A stretch of 64,000 bases of DNA. It comes from Schistosoma haematobium (taxonomy: Eukaryota; Platyhelminthes; Trematoda; Strigeidida; Schistosomatidae). The position numbers and the translations under genes were made by a program. Shown piece by piece: positions 26,761 through 38,624 of the stretch. The DNA is taken from NCBI RefSeq assembly GCF_000699445.3, contig NC_067198.1, positions 29,515,536 to 29,579,535 of the forward strand. Reading direction: 5' to 3'. The notes below the pieces were generated by a model. That model saw only the letters and a list, made by a program, of their open reading frames with translations, had not been told where the DNA came from and made no database searches. Within the stretch, counting starts at the first letter, position 1. The number at the start of each line of letters is the position of its first letter.

Positions 26761-27066
26761 TATTCTTGTATGACCGGGGATGGGGAAAGTCAGCTATCCC
26801 TCTCAAAATGCCCTCACACAACCACGCGTGTACAGCCACTGTCAATGAAATCCCACCCACTACCTTCTCGCGGCAGGGGTGTTTTATGAAACTGAAAAGG
26901 CGAAAAGCGAGTGTCTTGAGCTTTAACCGGACTGGTAGTCACCTATGAAACTCACCTACTTCGGTTTGGGCTCTCAGGCAGTACCCCAGTCCTCACACAA
27001 ATCACCTAACTTGAGAGTCGCATTTATATTTGGTGCCTCCTTGTACTAATGTTGGTGTGTTTAAAG
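26761..27066. repeat. GC-richer segment, probable dispersed repeat
   Basis: This 300-bp block is markedly less AT-rich than its neighbours and has sharp edges, with CTCACCTACTTCGGTTTGG and a terminal run of AAAGAAATA units near 27066. No tRNA-like boxes or coding content are evident. It resembles an inserted repeat of unknown class. Confidence 0.35.
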
Positions 27067-27079
27067 AAATAAAGAAATA

Positions 27080-28050
27080 CTCTTGTTGCACTTCCCAAGC
27101 TCCCTGTTTTGGGGAGAATTTCGAGGAAGACATCATAGAAAACATCGGGGAAATAGCCCAAAAACCCCGAAAATTTCTTCAGATCCGGAGAAATTCCTAA
27201 ACAGGGAGATTGGATTACATTCATTGTGCTGCTCCAATTATTTTCTGAAAACGTGGAGTACAGTTTTTTTGTCGCTGGAGTTCAGTTTCAAAGTTATGCA
27301 AGGCTAACAAAGCTTAACTTAATTCTGGACTAGTCTAGAATATCTCAGCTGAGATATGACTACACAGTGCTTTTCAAAATTATGGATTAGGATAAATGAT
27401 GATTAGAAACATCCAAATTAATAAAATTTAAACCAAAGGGTTTGTCATCATTAGTGGTAAAACGAACAGTAGCTTAACAGACCGAATGGATGTGTCATAT
27501 TTTACCATTTATTATGACGTAATGCACATGAATTACGTCGGCAAAATTTGCCTCATGCCAAGCTCATTCATTGATTCATAGTTAATACATGATGTTTTTA
27601 TTTCTTGGAATAAAATTTTGTGCTTCTGAACTAATTCTTTTTCTAAATTCGGAATATTTCAATCTCCCTATTTTAAGGGAAATTTTATCCGTTTTGAGGA
27701 AGACACAAAGAAATATTTTAGAGTAATGACACAAAAATTCCAAAATTTCTCCATAGGTCTGAAGCATTTTCCCCGAATTTTGAGTTGTCCTCAATATTTC
27801 CCTAACAGTTTTAAACACTAAAAGAAAACTCATCTATATTAATAGATAAAACCCCATTATTTTCTAACATTTAGTGGGATTTCTCCAAAGCTTTTAGTTT
27901 TCCCAAATATGTCCCAGAAATACCCCCAGAATTTTTGACAACTTTTGAAAAGTTCATCTGTGTTCTATGATTAAACTGTAATATTTTTTCGTACATGGGG
28001 GAAATTCCGCAACATTTTCGGTTCTCTCCAATACTTTCCTAAACTAATTG
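27080..28050. repeat. internally repetitive stretch of CCCCGAAAATTT-type motifs
   Basis: At least three diverged segments (about 27100-27215, 27650-27815, 27860-28045) share the same vocabulary in order: GGGGAGAATTTC or GGGAAATT, GAGGAAGACA, CCGAAAATTTCT, CTCAATATTTCCCTAA. This suggests old tandem duplication of a roughly 200-500 bp unit. No coding content is supported. Confidence 0.4.
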
Positions 28051-28059
28051 CACGATTCA

Positions 28060-30365
28060 CAGAAAACAAGTGTCAACACGCAGTTGCACCTTATTGATGT
28101 TATATAATATCCCTATCTTGCCAGCATTTGTTATGACGAACTCGATAGATAAGCATCGCCGTAGTTTAAAGACTGACGTGTTACAAATGAGATAGTCTAT
28201 TGAAGTTTTAAAAAAGTACGTCTTCGTATTATTAGTAGCCGCTGCTGGGTTTCTGTCGGTTACGTCGAGTGGAAGTTAAACTATTGTTCACAGTGTTCTA
28301 CAATAATTAAAGAAATATCACTCTTCTGCGTTACAAACGAAGTGTCAAAGCTGCCAAACTGCGAATGTTTTATATCATAGCAGTTATGCAACCTATGAAT
28401 CCATAATACCATGTGAAACTTTGATTGCGTACCAACAGTATTTTAAAATGGTTTGCTGAATTAAGAACTTACAGTTAGGTCTGTGAGCACTTGTGGAGTC
28501 AACTGAAAATAAAATAAGAAACAATTTTGTCAATATAAATGTCCACCACAAACTAATATGGAATCAGAAACTGCTATTCTGTTGCAGATCGAAAGTGCAT
28601 TTAGCTCAACTATTCTTTGGATCGCCATCCACGTTTATTGACTCCATCTTTTGCGTCGTGTAAAAAAGTGCGACTCGTAGCATTCATGGCTTGTACTATT
28701 TGTTTCTCTGAACAGGTTACAGTCCGGAACCGTGGACACATAACGTCCATAAATATATCAAGACTGCTGTCTGAATTCACTTTGAATCGTTCTGTCGAAT
28801 CTGTAATTAATAATACCTATTTTACTTTTAATTCCACGTATGGTGTGAGTAATTACCAGTTCCGGCGTCAGCAAGTAGGCTAGACAGCTTTAGTTGACTT
28901 CAGAAGATCATCACATACAATCTCTGACAATCTGTTCGCCTAAAATTTCATAAACAGCAGTCACAAATTAAGAACTGGTCACAAAATTTATTCCTCTAAT
29001 GCATCTTCAACAGAACGCATTTCCTCGGGTGCTTTCAATGGGTACGCGCAACCCGAATTCTTCATGCTGCCGTTATACCTATCATTTACAAACATGGATG
29101 ATATAAGCAGTTAGTTCGTTCATCTTGTCAGACAGTTCAGTAACTGCTTCCATAATTATTTTCGACGATCTCTTACTGTGATTATTGTGCAACCTTTTGA
29201 TATCATGTTTGCAATTCTTCCAACTTACGTGTTATTAACTGCCGTTGAAGTAGATGAAAGCGGTGATGAGAACATCTTTGTTTTTGAGGGACTATTTTAT
29301 GAGTATGTACTTAGTAGATACTTACTTATCTATTGGGGAAAAGTTACCAGTCAAAATGTTGTCAACTGGAAACTCAACTGCGACACATGCAGCTTTCATT
29401 TCAGCAACCTCTTGTTCTTCAGAGATGCACGAGTAGTCGTTCATTTTGCGTTTGAAGGCCCTTGCAACGAATGAATTGCGTACGTTTATCAGGCCACCTT
29501 TTCGGCTTCTCAATTCCATATAACATCTTGTCATCCTCGTGTGCGTCAGTGCTTTTGTAGCTAAGTACTTCAGTTAATTATACCTTTTGTCCCTCGACTA
29601 TATTATGTTCATCTGAGGGCAATGATTTTAAGGTGACGACAACTTACCGCAATGATGCAATGCAGTGAAACTGTCTCATGTCTACTTGACATGCTAAAAC
29701 AAGGCCTAAACGTTGGTGGTGGAATGAGGACCTGTCTTAATTATCATGTAGTAAAATATTTTAATTTAGTGTAATTACTTCGAAAAAGACCTAAACAATG
29801 TCCTTAATACCAAATATTTATTCCCAGAACTGTGTGAAATGGATTTACTGTTTACCTCGTAATTATTATCAGTGGCCTTACTCAATATTATGTTTTTGGT
29901 GCAATATAGAATTCTTGGCGTTATGCTTTTCAAAGATTTTCCTTTGCAGAATAAGTAAAAATTAAAGAAAATGACAACTGCATGCATATATACATAAGTT
30001 AAGTAGATGAACTATCTGGAATTAAATCAAATGCCTTTTCAAGATGATTTAGATCTTCACTGAAGATACTTTCTGCTAAGGTGGTCGCACATCAGTAGAA
30101 TTTTACTACAAAGGCCAGAATCTTCCAGAACGATAACCGCTTGCTCACTTTCCATATATTCGATTTCCCTCATGACCTTTAGCCTCTAATTGGTTGCTAT
30201 GTTTTTTAGTGAGCTAAAATGCTACATGCTTGAAGGTCATATTATGTTACCATAACTTTTATACCAAGTTCCTTTACGTTGCTTGTTCTACCACAAATAC
30301 TAAGTTACCTGCAATTCCATTTTCTTCCTCTGTTAGCCATAGAGGTTTGATGTGTTGGGTATAGT
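28060..30365. other. no recognised gene; weak coding-like stretch
   Basis: The minus strand from 29534 to about 29325 has a 70-codon frame (MTRCYMELRSRKGG...) that can be extended after a stop. The plus strand has a 98-codon frame over the same bases. Neither shows a recognisable domain. The rest is AT-rich with nothing supported. Confidence 0.35.
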
Positions 30366-32536
30366 TGATTTCAGATTCAGATTCAGATTTGTGTAGTAAG
30401 GACAGAAGGCCTACGGCCTATTTCATTCCTTTTCTAGTATGCTTCTGTGAGTGTCCAGTCTTCTCTTGAAGGAGTCGATTGAAGGTGCGGACACCACTGC
30501 TTCAGGCAGCAGGTTCCAAGTATTGATGACGCGGTGTGAAAACCTGTATGCCACGGGTATTTTGTTCGTTCTTGGCTTTTCTACTCGCCTGCTATGTCCT
30601 CTAAGGTGTCCCGATCTAGTGGGAAGAAAGAGAGAGAATAAGATAGGTCTGAAATCATCTCTCAGTATTCTGTACATCAAAATTAGATCTCCCCTTAGTC
30701 TGCGATAGGACAGAGTAAAGAGGTCCAGTTTTTCAAGCCGCTCTTTGTATGATAAACCCCGGAGTTCCGGAATTGCACGGGTAGCTGCCATCTGTACTTT
30801 TTCTAGTATGTCCGAGTCACCTTTTAAACAGGGGCTTGCAGTCTGAGCGCAGTTCTCCAGCTTAGTTCTCACTAAGGATGTGTATACTGTGGTGAACATG
30901 GTAGTATCTAACTTAGTGAATGTCCTTTTTAAAGCCCAGAGGGTTCGAAACCCCTTGGATGAGACCTCCTGGCAGTGGGCCGTCGTCTTAAGATCGTTAC
31001 TCACTGTCACCCCTAGATCCTTATGAGACCGGACTACGGGTAATGACAAATCCCCTATGTTGTACTTATTAATCTTTGAATCCCCCAAGTGCATGTAGAC
31101 ACACTTTTCCGAGTTGATAGGCATCAGCCACTCTTTAGACCAGTTTATCATATTATTTAAGTCTGCCTGAGGAGTAAATACGTCTTTGTCTCCAGTTATT
31201 ACCCGCCAAATTTTTACATCGTCAGCGTATAATAACACTGGAGACTGTACTATACTTGTAAGATCATTAACGTACATTATAAAAAGTAAAGGACCTAGGA
31301 CGGAACCTTGGGGTACTCCACTAAATACTGGTCTTCAGATGGAGCACTTGGAATTTATTCTTAATTTTAGTCTACGACCTACTAGGAAATCTTTAATCCA
31401 TTTTAAAAGAGGTCCGGAAATACCAAGGATTTCCAATTTCAATAGCAGTCTATTAGTTGGCACCTTGTCAAAAGCCTTGCTGAAATCTATGTAGACAACA
31501 TTCACTGAGTTTCCGTTGTCTAGTGCATTAATCCAGAACTCCCTAGCTAAAAGGAAGTTCGTTGTACAGGATAGACCCTTTCTAAAACCATGCTGTGCCA
31601 TGTTCAGCAAGTTACTGGTCTCCATAAATGCCGTTATGGTCCGTTTGATTATTCCTTCCAGTATTTTGATTACAACACTGGTGAGGCTTACGCGTCTGCA
31701 ATTCGATGGAACTTGTCGTGGACCTGTTTTATGTATGGGAGTGACGATTGAGTCCTTCCAGTCCATTGGTAACACACCTTGGTCAAGTGACATATTGAAT
31801 ATCACACTCAGTGGGGCCGCGATATATTGGGCAATATGTCTCAAGATTTTGGAGTGTAGCTCATCTGGTCCTGTTGACTTCTTCATGTTAAGGGTGCTAA
31901 GAGCCTTAAGCACATCGTTTTGGTCGAAGTCCACGGTGAGCAGATGGTTTGTTGACTCTGTATTTGGGTCTGGTTCTTTCTCCAGAGGAGGTTTCTGAGT
32001 GAAAACTGCCCCAAAATAGTCAGCCATAGCCTCTGCTTTTTCTTTATCTTCCTCTATCATTTCAGATTCACTTCCTACTTTAATTAGGTTGGGAATCCAG
32101 TGATGCATCCTTGTCCTGTAGTTTATGTACAAGAATATTCTCTTGAGCTGCTTGAGTGCAGATTGTGCCAGCTGCATTTCATATTTTAATTGAGCTTTCC
32201 GAATTTTCGTTATACACTCGTTTCTTACCGATCTGTTGCGTTCCATCGTACCTGCTGTGCCGAGGCGGATGGCAACGTCCCAGCATTTTTCTTTTGTCTC
32301 AGTAAACGTCGAATATCCCGCCCTATCCAGGGACGTCCGTGCTTCTTTCTCTTTGGGACAGTCCAGGGTATGTATGGTTGAGTTACCCGATTGTATAACT
32401 GCCTGAATAGAGTCCATGCTTCTTGTACTGATGCCTTTGAGTCAATTTCCCAGTTTTCAGCCGATGCTGCGGAGTTAATTGCCTGCATATCTGCCTTCCA
32501 TATGTTGGAACGAGCTGAAAAGAACCACTCGTATTA
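30366..32536 (-). mobile_element. CR1-like non-LTR retrotransposon, 5'-truncated
   Basis: A minus-strand element with a reverse transcriptase and a 3' end made of TGAATC hexamer repeats (30366-30390). It lacks the endonuclease, being truncated near 32536. The same 3' end and C-terminus recur in the fragment at 39.8-40.25 kb, which confirms the boundary. The hexamer tail and RT motifs suggest the schistosome CR1-like group; this placement is from family resemblance, not a computed tree. Confidence 0.8.
30423..32536 (-). pseudogene. reverse transcriptase of the CR1-like element
   Basis: The frame opens with YEWFFSARSNIWKAD after the truncation. A frameshift follows near 32290, after which one frame runs to 30423 with a single TGA at 31335-31337. 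Motifs in order: STGPDELHSKIL, SVIFNMSLDQGVLPMDWK, AQHGFRKGLSC, VYIDFSKAFDKVP, GVPQGSVLGPLLF (just after the TGA), LLYADDVKIW with the catalytic aspartates (about 31220), and a C-terminal thumb block ending in FKRRLDTHRSILEKE. The catalytic core is intact. The copy is inactivated by truncation, one frameshift and one stop. Confidence 0.85.
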
Positions 32537-33830
32537 AAGTAGCTCGATCGTTGTCTTTCCAGAATCGTAACATCTTAGGCTACAGTGAAACTTAATAGCG
32601 AAACGCAACATATTTTAACCTCATATCCATAGAAAATTGGAACACAACTATTCTTAGAGCCTGTGGATCATGAGATCAGATGACTGACGTACAAAAGACT
32701 TGTTTAAGTCACATTTATCTGGTTACCGCTTCTAATGTGTCTCTCACCTGTTAGCTCTTTAGAGAGTTTCCACATACTTGTAACGTTTTCGCGAGATAGA
32801 AGTTCCTGAGTAAACACCGAGTTCAGACGCCTAATATCTAGGTTTGCCAGACTACTTAGCTTGCGAACTTCAATGGAGTTTTTCTCCTTGTATGCTCACT
32901 TTCTACCCTTCATATTCGCTTCAGTTAGGAAGACATAAGTTGATCTAAACTTACGAAAATGGTCCCAATCAGGTAAAAAATATCAAAACATAATTTAAGT
33001 TAACAAGTGATAATGTTAACAGCGTTTTCCGATGGGTTATCTGTAAATAATCCCCAATCGGTCGTACGAAGTGTTTTTCAGACTTTCGATATTTTCTTTT
33101 CAGCAGTTTCTGTATTTGACTTCGTTTACCTGATGTAAGAGTGTACCCTTTCCAAGCTTGCCATAGATTCTAGGTAGGAGTGTAGTGTATTGGTATTGGT
33201 TCTAACCACACAATACTCGGAGATGAACATAAGATGGCTGAGAAAATTCACATCAAACATCTAACACGGTGGAAAATTCAGTAATATATATATATATATA
33301 TTCTGAAAATGATAATTACAGAATTCACGCCAGTTTACAGGCATGATCAATTTGATATGAATAGCAACATAACATGTACAGAACAAACATGTGATAGAAG
33401 ATAGTTTTAGGTATACTAGTTCAGTAATTGTTTAGGTAGTACGTGTATTACAGCGATCCAGTGCATCAGCCAGGAATTTTTAATTTTTCTTAAATGGACA
33501 GCCTGTTGATTTATGAACGGTGTAGTTAAGGTCATTTCCTGTGCCAGATTGAATGATTGCCAATTATCTACAACTAGAGAAATTGAAGCGAAAGAAGAGC
33601 ACGGAACAACAAAGCAGTCATTACCAAAATATGTCAATCAGATCTGCCAAAATGCATGTGACACAGTGATATACTGTTGATGTTATTCAAATTAGTTAAA
33701 GTTGCTAGGGACGGTGTTAACATGGAGTGACAGCAAGTAGGTGGTTTCACTCAGGGAATGCACTAATAAAATCGGCTAAACCTTTAAAGTTCCTATAATA
33801 TCTATTGTGGGATGAGATACACTTACAGGT
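32537..33830. other. AT-rich DNA, short TA repeat, no gene
   Basis: A TA run lies at about 33285-33301. At about 33191-33230 is TTGGTTCTAACCACACAATAC, whose inverted relative lies near 35356-35385. No coding region is supported; the 73-codon minus-strand frame ending at 33416 is unrecognised. Confidence 0.5.
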
Positions 33831-33839
33831 GCTACAACA

Positions 33840-34290
33840 TTCAATGCATTTTTAGAAGAGCAGTATGTAGCGAACAAATAATGGGAGTGATTTTATCGTA
33901 CGGATAGATTGTGGTAGATTATTCCAGATTCTAGAAAATTTGCAGGCAAAGTAATTCATATAGAGAGATGATTTAGAATAAGTTTGTCTCACTAGTATCA
34001 AGGAATTACGGATGTCATAATGAGAAGTTTCTGCATGTTGAATCACGTGATTGGATTTAAAGATAGTTTATGAAGTAGTTTGAAGAAAAAATAAGATGTA
34101 ATTTGAGTCTCCTCTTCCATAAAGGGTCTAGCCCAAGTTTATTACATCTAGAGTTATACGTTAAGGTACAATCACCTCCAAGAATACGAAGTGTAAATCG
34201 TCTCTGTACTGATTCCAGCCTTAATTTATCATTTATGCGCGCACTGCTAAGAAAAAACGGACACAAACTTTGTACATTAAAATACGTGAC
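33840..34290 (-). pseudogene. C-terminal fragment of a non-LTR retrotransposon ORF
   Basis: The minus strand reads SSARINDKLRLESVQRRFT, then LGLDPLWKRRLKLHLIF (34266-34060). In another frame it continues SNHVIQHAETSHYDIRNS...FSRIWNNLPQSIR (34060-33852). The LESVQRRFT, LGL..L..RR and WN.LP.SIR blocks are the standard C-terminal end of CR1/Jockey-type ORF2 proteins. One frameshift near 34055 and loss of the reverse transcriptase core show it is dead. The family differs from the element at 30.4-32.5 kb. Confidence 0.65.
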
Positions 34291-34352
34291 TCATTAATGT
34301 AAAGGTTTCGAGTTATGTAACCTATTAGACGTTGAGACTTATAGGTCTTATA

Positions 34353-34440
34353 GGTACACCTTGCTGACGAGTGCCAAGTAGCACGAAACCCGGGTCCAGG
34401 GTTTCCTGTTGACTACCTCCAACCACCATCTAAATCTCAA
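34353..34440 (+). ncRNA. hammerhead ribozyme motif, core apparently intact
   Basis: Core at about 34355-34406: CTGACGA, stem II GTGC/GCAC closing loop CAAGTA, then GAAA, then ACCCGGGT as a loopless stem III. The cleavage triplet GTC is followed by CAGGGTTT, which pairs with the upstream ACACCTTG (one mismatch, one G-U) as stem I. All conserved type I hammerhead core positions are present. The short stem III suggests activity as a dimer, as known for schistosome hammerheads. A decayed relative is at 53.6 kb, so this is a dispersed repeat family. No tRNA-like head was seen directly upstream. Confidence 0.7.
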
Positions 34441-35596
34441 CTTATAGGTCTGTTTTAATATCTGTTCTGTAAATGACAAGTCATAGGAGTATCGAAGTCC
34501 CAAGTCTACTGCACTAACACTTATTCTAACGCCATATCTTATTGCGATAATAGGTTATTTTCCTTAATCATTTTTTAATTTATCTTTGTTACTAATTTGG
34601 CGATGCAAACATAGTCTTTTATTCTTGTTCTGTGTTAATAAACACACTTATTAAACTATTTACGTATTTCACGTCTCCTTTATTTCTATTACCATATTTT
34701 CTCCCCTTCTTTGAAGTCAATTCAATATTCTTCTCAATTGCAAAAACCCTGATTTATTATTATTCTATTATCATTATTATCTTTTTTTTAATGTGGCAAA
34801 CATAATGCTAACATTATTGAAACTTGTGTATTATTGCATTTTTACGAAACCCGAAGTGGTTTCTTGACAGCACTTATGTGCCTATAAGATGTATGTGAAT
34901 AATAATAATAAGTCCGAATGGGCATCCAAACGACTGGGGAAATCTACTTCGTTTTGGTAACCTGGTGATGAAAGAACGCTACAGTCACATGAATTTGTAG
35001 AATTATGGTCTAGTTTGTTATTGGTACTGCTCTCACAATAGATTTAATCCTAAAATTGTAGATGCCTACCTAATCTATGAGATGTTGCGTGTAAGTCACA
35101 TCATTGTCCACACTGACTCGTCGCATTGGAACCATCAGCAAAATGTTTAGTGTTTCCAAAAAGCACATTTAGTTTGGAGACAGAAAAATAAGTTTCATAC
35201 GAACAAAAGAGGTAAATCACACAAGAATTATCGCACATGCAAAGCCGAGCCAAGCCATCCGATTGGTCCTCAAATGAATGTTCTTGCGTCTGCTTTTGTT
35301 GGCCTTTTTCTCTGCTTTAAATGTTGAATATCCATTTACTCGGTTATTTCATGTCCAGCTTTGGGTATTGTGTGGTTAGGACCAATATCATAAAAAATAA
35401 AAACCACCGCATACAATCAAAAGCGAACCATTGAAGGTATTAACAGTAAATTCACTGAATTCGTCGGCAAAAATAGATGGTAAAGATGATGTGAGGTCTG
35501 GAGTCCCGTAGGTGTTGGCAAAACAAACAGTTTTATTTATTCAAGTGTTTTGGACGGCTTCTCAAAATTAAATCACCGATAAAGTCGTTTAAAAAC
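34441..35596. other. AT-rich noncoding DNA
   Basis: Only the inverted partner (35356-35385) of a motif at about 33200 stands out. No gene is supported. Confidence 0.5.
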
Positions 35597-35830
35597 TTAA
35601 AACGTGCAAAAGTAAATCAACACCAGTTCACGTTTACAATTGTGGCCACACCACCGCCACGCTTTATTGCTAGACCAACTCTGACTATAAATATTAAAAT
35701 CATGTAGTGATATTAAGCAATCGTCTTGTAAGTCATTTACCCGGGATCCTTGAATTGTGATAACACCACACTTACGACACATGTTTAGACTTGGTAGGAG
35801 ATGAAGATACTCCATCTTGCCAATTAGTTA
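35597..35830 (-). pseudogene. fragment of a non-LTR endonuclease domain
   Basis: The minus strand reads VNDLQDDCLISLHDFNIYSQS and then, after a frame change, RVGLAIKRGGGVATIV. Together they resemble the ETW....D.LI.L..F.I.R.DR....GGGVA block of the apurinic-type endonuclease of CR1/Jockey elements. It is short and frameshifted. It may belong to the same dead element as the C-terminal fragment at 33.84-34.29 kb, with the middle lost, but that is inference. Confidence 0.4.
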
Positions 35831-36099
35831 TCGACAGTTAGTATTTAGCATTTTGGGAATCGACCTCTGATTAATGTTCAATATTTTCAATGCATATTGC
35901 CGGCAATCATGATGTCTCTAATTGTACTCTTCTTTATTTTAAGCGACAGGCTGTAGACTTTCTATAAATGCGCTTGAATAGGTTATGCGATTAATGTGCG
36001 TAATGATGTGTTAAAACAAAGAAAAAGGATAACTTTTTGAAATATTTCAATGGGTAGCTCAGATATTCAAGGAGGCAGTCTGTATACGTATAAGGTTAA
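35831..36099. other. noncoding spacer
   Basis: No feature recognised between two element remnants. Confidence 0.5.
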
Positions 36100-37020
36100 T
36101 GATGTGCATCTTGGTGAAATCATGATGGAGACAAAAATAACGACACCATAAGATCGGCATTAGTGAAAGTTAAGGATAGGTTCTCAAAGGAAGAACAGCA
36201 AATACTGTCTTCGAGATCAACTACCATGATTGTAATGCGGCGTATATGGGAGGAACATCCACATGATTGAATGTAAGGCTGAAGGAACACAGTGTTTGAA
36301 AGTGTTCCCAAATCCTCGGTTGACCTAATGAAACTTGATAATCAGTAAGTGATAGCGTTACATGCGTTCGGAACACGACACGAGATTAATTTTGAAGGGA
36401 CCAAAATATTTCAGAAAAACTTAGACGCTCATAAAATATTGGCAACAGAAGTGCTGTATATTAGGGTGAATAAGAACAGTTCAAACAGAAAGGACGGTAT
36501 TCAGCTAGCAACTACTTGGCAAACATTCGTTACCAAGTAACTGGATCCAATCTTTATTCGACCTGTTTATTTCACATGTATCGTTATTTTAACTGAAATT
36601 ATTTTTAGTAATACAATCGTGTGTTTGATGTTTCTCATTTTTACTTCCACTTAAATGATTCAGAAACAATTTTTGAACCTTCGACTCGCACTTTTATTTT
36701 TACTTTTCCTTCGTGTGAAAACACATAAACAATTGATATCAACTATTAATAACTCAATCTAACACATACATACACACACAATTCGTTCAGTCGTTTATCT
36801 TCACATGTTTCACATTTAACTGACTCATGTCATCTTATTTACTAAAAATCAACATCCAAATAAGAATGATTAACACAGTATAGACTTGATCTGATTGGAT
36901 AGTTAAAACGCTATATATTTCTTTGATGATTTTAATTTTGATTGTTACCCTGAAGAAGTCCAGACAAGTTACCTGGACGAAAAATTGGAATGATTTTAAA
37001 TTTCAATCGCTGAAATTATT
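36100..37020 (+). pseudogene. Penelope-like element remnant with GIY-YIG end and 3' tail
   Basis: The plus strand reads VKDRFSKEEQQ, then NYHDCNAAYMGGTST and LNVRLKEHS (about 36160-36295). This is a GIY-YIG core in the Cys-containing form of Penelope-like elements, with changes such as GG for GE. After stops it continues HEINFEGTKIFQKNLDAHK and ATEVLYIRVNKNSSNRKDG (36365-36510), the usual endonuclease end with the EA/EV..I signature. Downstream at 36948-36990 is a hammerhead-like arrangement: CTGAAGAA, GTCCAG, loop, CTGGAC, GAAA. There are several stops and no reverse transcriptase domain. Confidence 0.65.
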
Positions 37021-37605
37021 TCAAATATAATTTTCACGTGTAATGAATGGGCTAAAATTTATTGATATGTCATTACTACTGACAAAAGAAGAACAACATA
37101 TGATGCAGAAAAATAATTTTGCAAGTTATATATAGTTAAACAAAAGTACACTCACAGGTAGCTTCTTATGGTAAACAGAGTTACGGACTCATCTCCACAC
37201 CTTATTTTATTCCGAACCATGTTTTTTTATCGGAAAGCAGACTACATGAAAATAAGCGTTACAGAAACTGGTATGTTAAACAGTAACTAATGATTCTTAA
37301 ATAATGACTGTCGACTTTTTTCTTGACTAACATTGCAAACCACTCACCTTATTTAATAATAATCCATTACGTGTGCATTTTCTGGCACCATTGAATCTGT
37401 ACATACTGTTTGCTATTCACCTGAAACAAATTATCGTGTTATTGTAAGCGTATTTGTTATTTATCGTCCATCGACTTCAATGTCTAAGAAGATGATTACC
37501 TATGTGGTTTGTACTTCGTAATTGACTGAGCCTAGGTTTAATAGTTCGTATACTTACGGACCCCAGTAGAATATGACGGCAAGGACACCAATATGCCACA
37601 AATGT
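37021..37605. other. AT-rich intergenic DNA
   Basis: Nothing supported. Confidence 0.5.
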
Positions 37606-38624
37606 TCAACAATTCCACTTGAAAATCCTTTCATCTACCTCATAATGCCTGACAAAGTCTATCATAAAATTTCGATCACGGTTTTCGTATTCCATGTGGA
37701 TATGACGAATCTTTATGCGTTCTGGTAAAACAATTGCTCTGAAAAAGGGTGAAATATTCATATTCAAAACGCTCTCACAATTCAACATTCCGTCGCAACA
37801 TGCTAACTACTGGTATTTGCACCCGTGAAAACCTAAAATTTCTTAGTCTTCATATGTGCAGTATTGGCCTAACCACCAGTTCATTCCCTATTACTTGCAA
37901 TTACTTCCTCCATCGACAGTGATTGTAATATCACTGGCTTCAAATTATCTTGATCTTTTGAGAACAGTCTTCTGGTACTTGGATCATAAATCATCCACGA
38001 GCTACTACGAAGATGATTGTGAAGTATCTTCAGTAGTTTTATGACATATTCTTCCCCTTCGAAAGTTACGCGGAACATAGACTGACATTTCAGAAACTTA
38101 AACCTCAAATGCCGCATATAACCCAAAGTCCGCAAGGTTTTCGATTCACTTTTAAACCTTGTGGCCTGCGCTTTTGATAAAATGTGCACTGAAACACCAT
38201 AAGCATTTATTCGAATCTCATGTCCTTCAAAAATTTACCTTCAACATGAATGTAATGGGTGTGGGTAGTCCGACAAGAGATAACATTATCCTTCTCCTAC
38301 TTGTTGGGACTCGCTCAGCCTTAGAAAATCCTGTCCAGTATTGGACGTTGAGATGGCTCTCCTCAGTCGACTGAGATATCTCTTGAACATAAAGCACTAC
38401 AAACAGTACTAAGTAATTATAAAACAAAGCAAGCAGTTAGTCACTGCAATAATACTTTACTAAACGCGAAACGTATTACTATCATTTAAGATGGGAGCTT
38501 GAAACTTACGGGTTATTCGATACTTCCTCTTGGACTTTGCGGAAAAGAATGCTTTGCACCAAGTTTGCGTTACGACAATTATCACGTTATTCTTATTAAT
38601 ATAACGCTTTTTTCTTAATTTCAT
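37606..38624 (-). CDS. candidate multi-exon gene, unrecognised product
   Basis: Exon 1: ATG at 38624-38622, MKLRKKRYINKNN..., 38 codons to 38510, ending at a consensus donor C|GTAAGT. Exon 2: 38381-38239, entered in the matching phase (C+AG gives Gln) and open for 47 codons (ISQSTEESHLNVQYW...FMLK), ending at AAG|GTAAAT. Exon 3 follows a 50-nt intron, with an acceptor TTTCAG before 38188. Entered in phase it stops after about 27 codons, but another frame there stays open for about 100 codons (HILSKAQATRF...EEVIASNRE, to 37881). A further acceptor-preceded block (AIVLPERIKIRHIHMEYENRD..., about 37735-37606) may be a terminal exon. Alternative splicing or a missed exon could reconcile the frames. 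I recognise no family. It is oriented head to head with the synthetase gene, about 1.8 kb apart. The exon 1-2 junction is the best evidence; the rest is tentative. Confidence 0.4.

Noticed and set aside
28617..28883. 88-codon plus-strand frame as a gene
   Set aside because: No domain, no splice support, and composition typical of chance frames in this DNA.
31516..31998. 160-codon plus-strand frame
   Set aside because: Antisense shadow of the minus-strand CR1-like reverse transcriptase.
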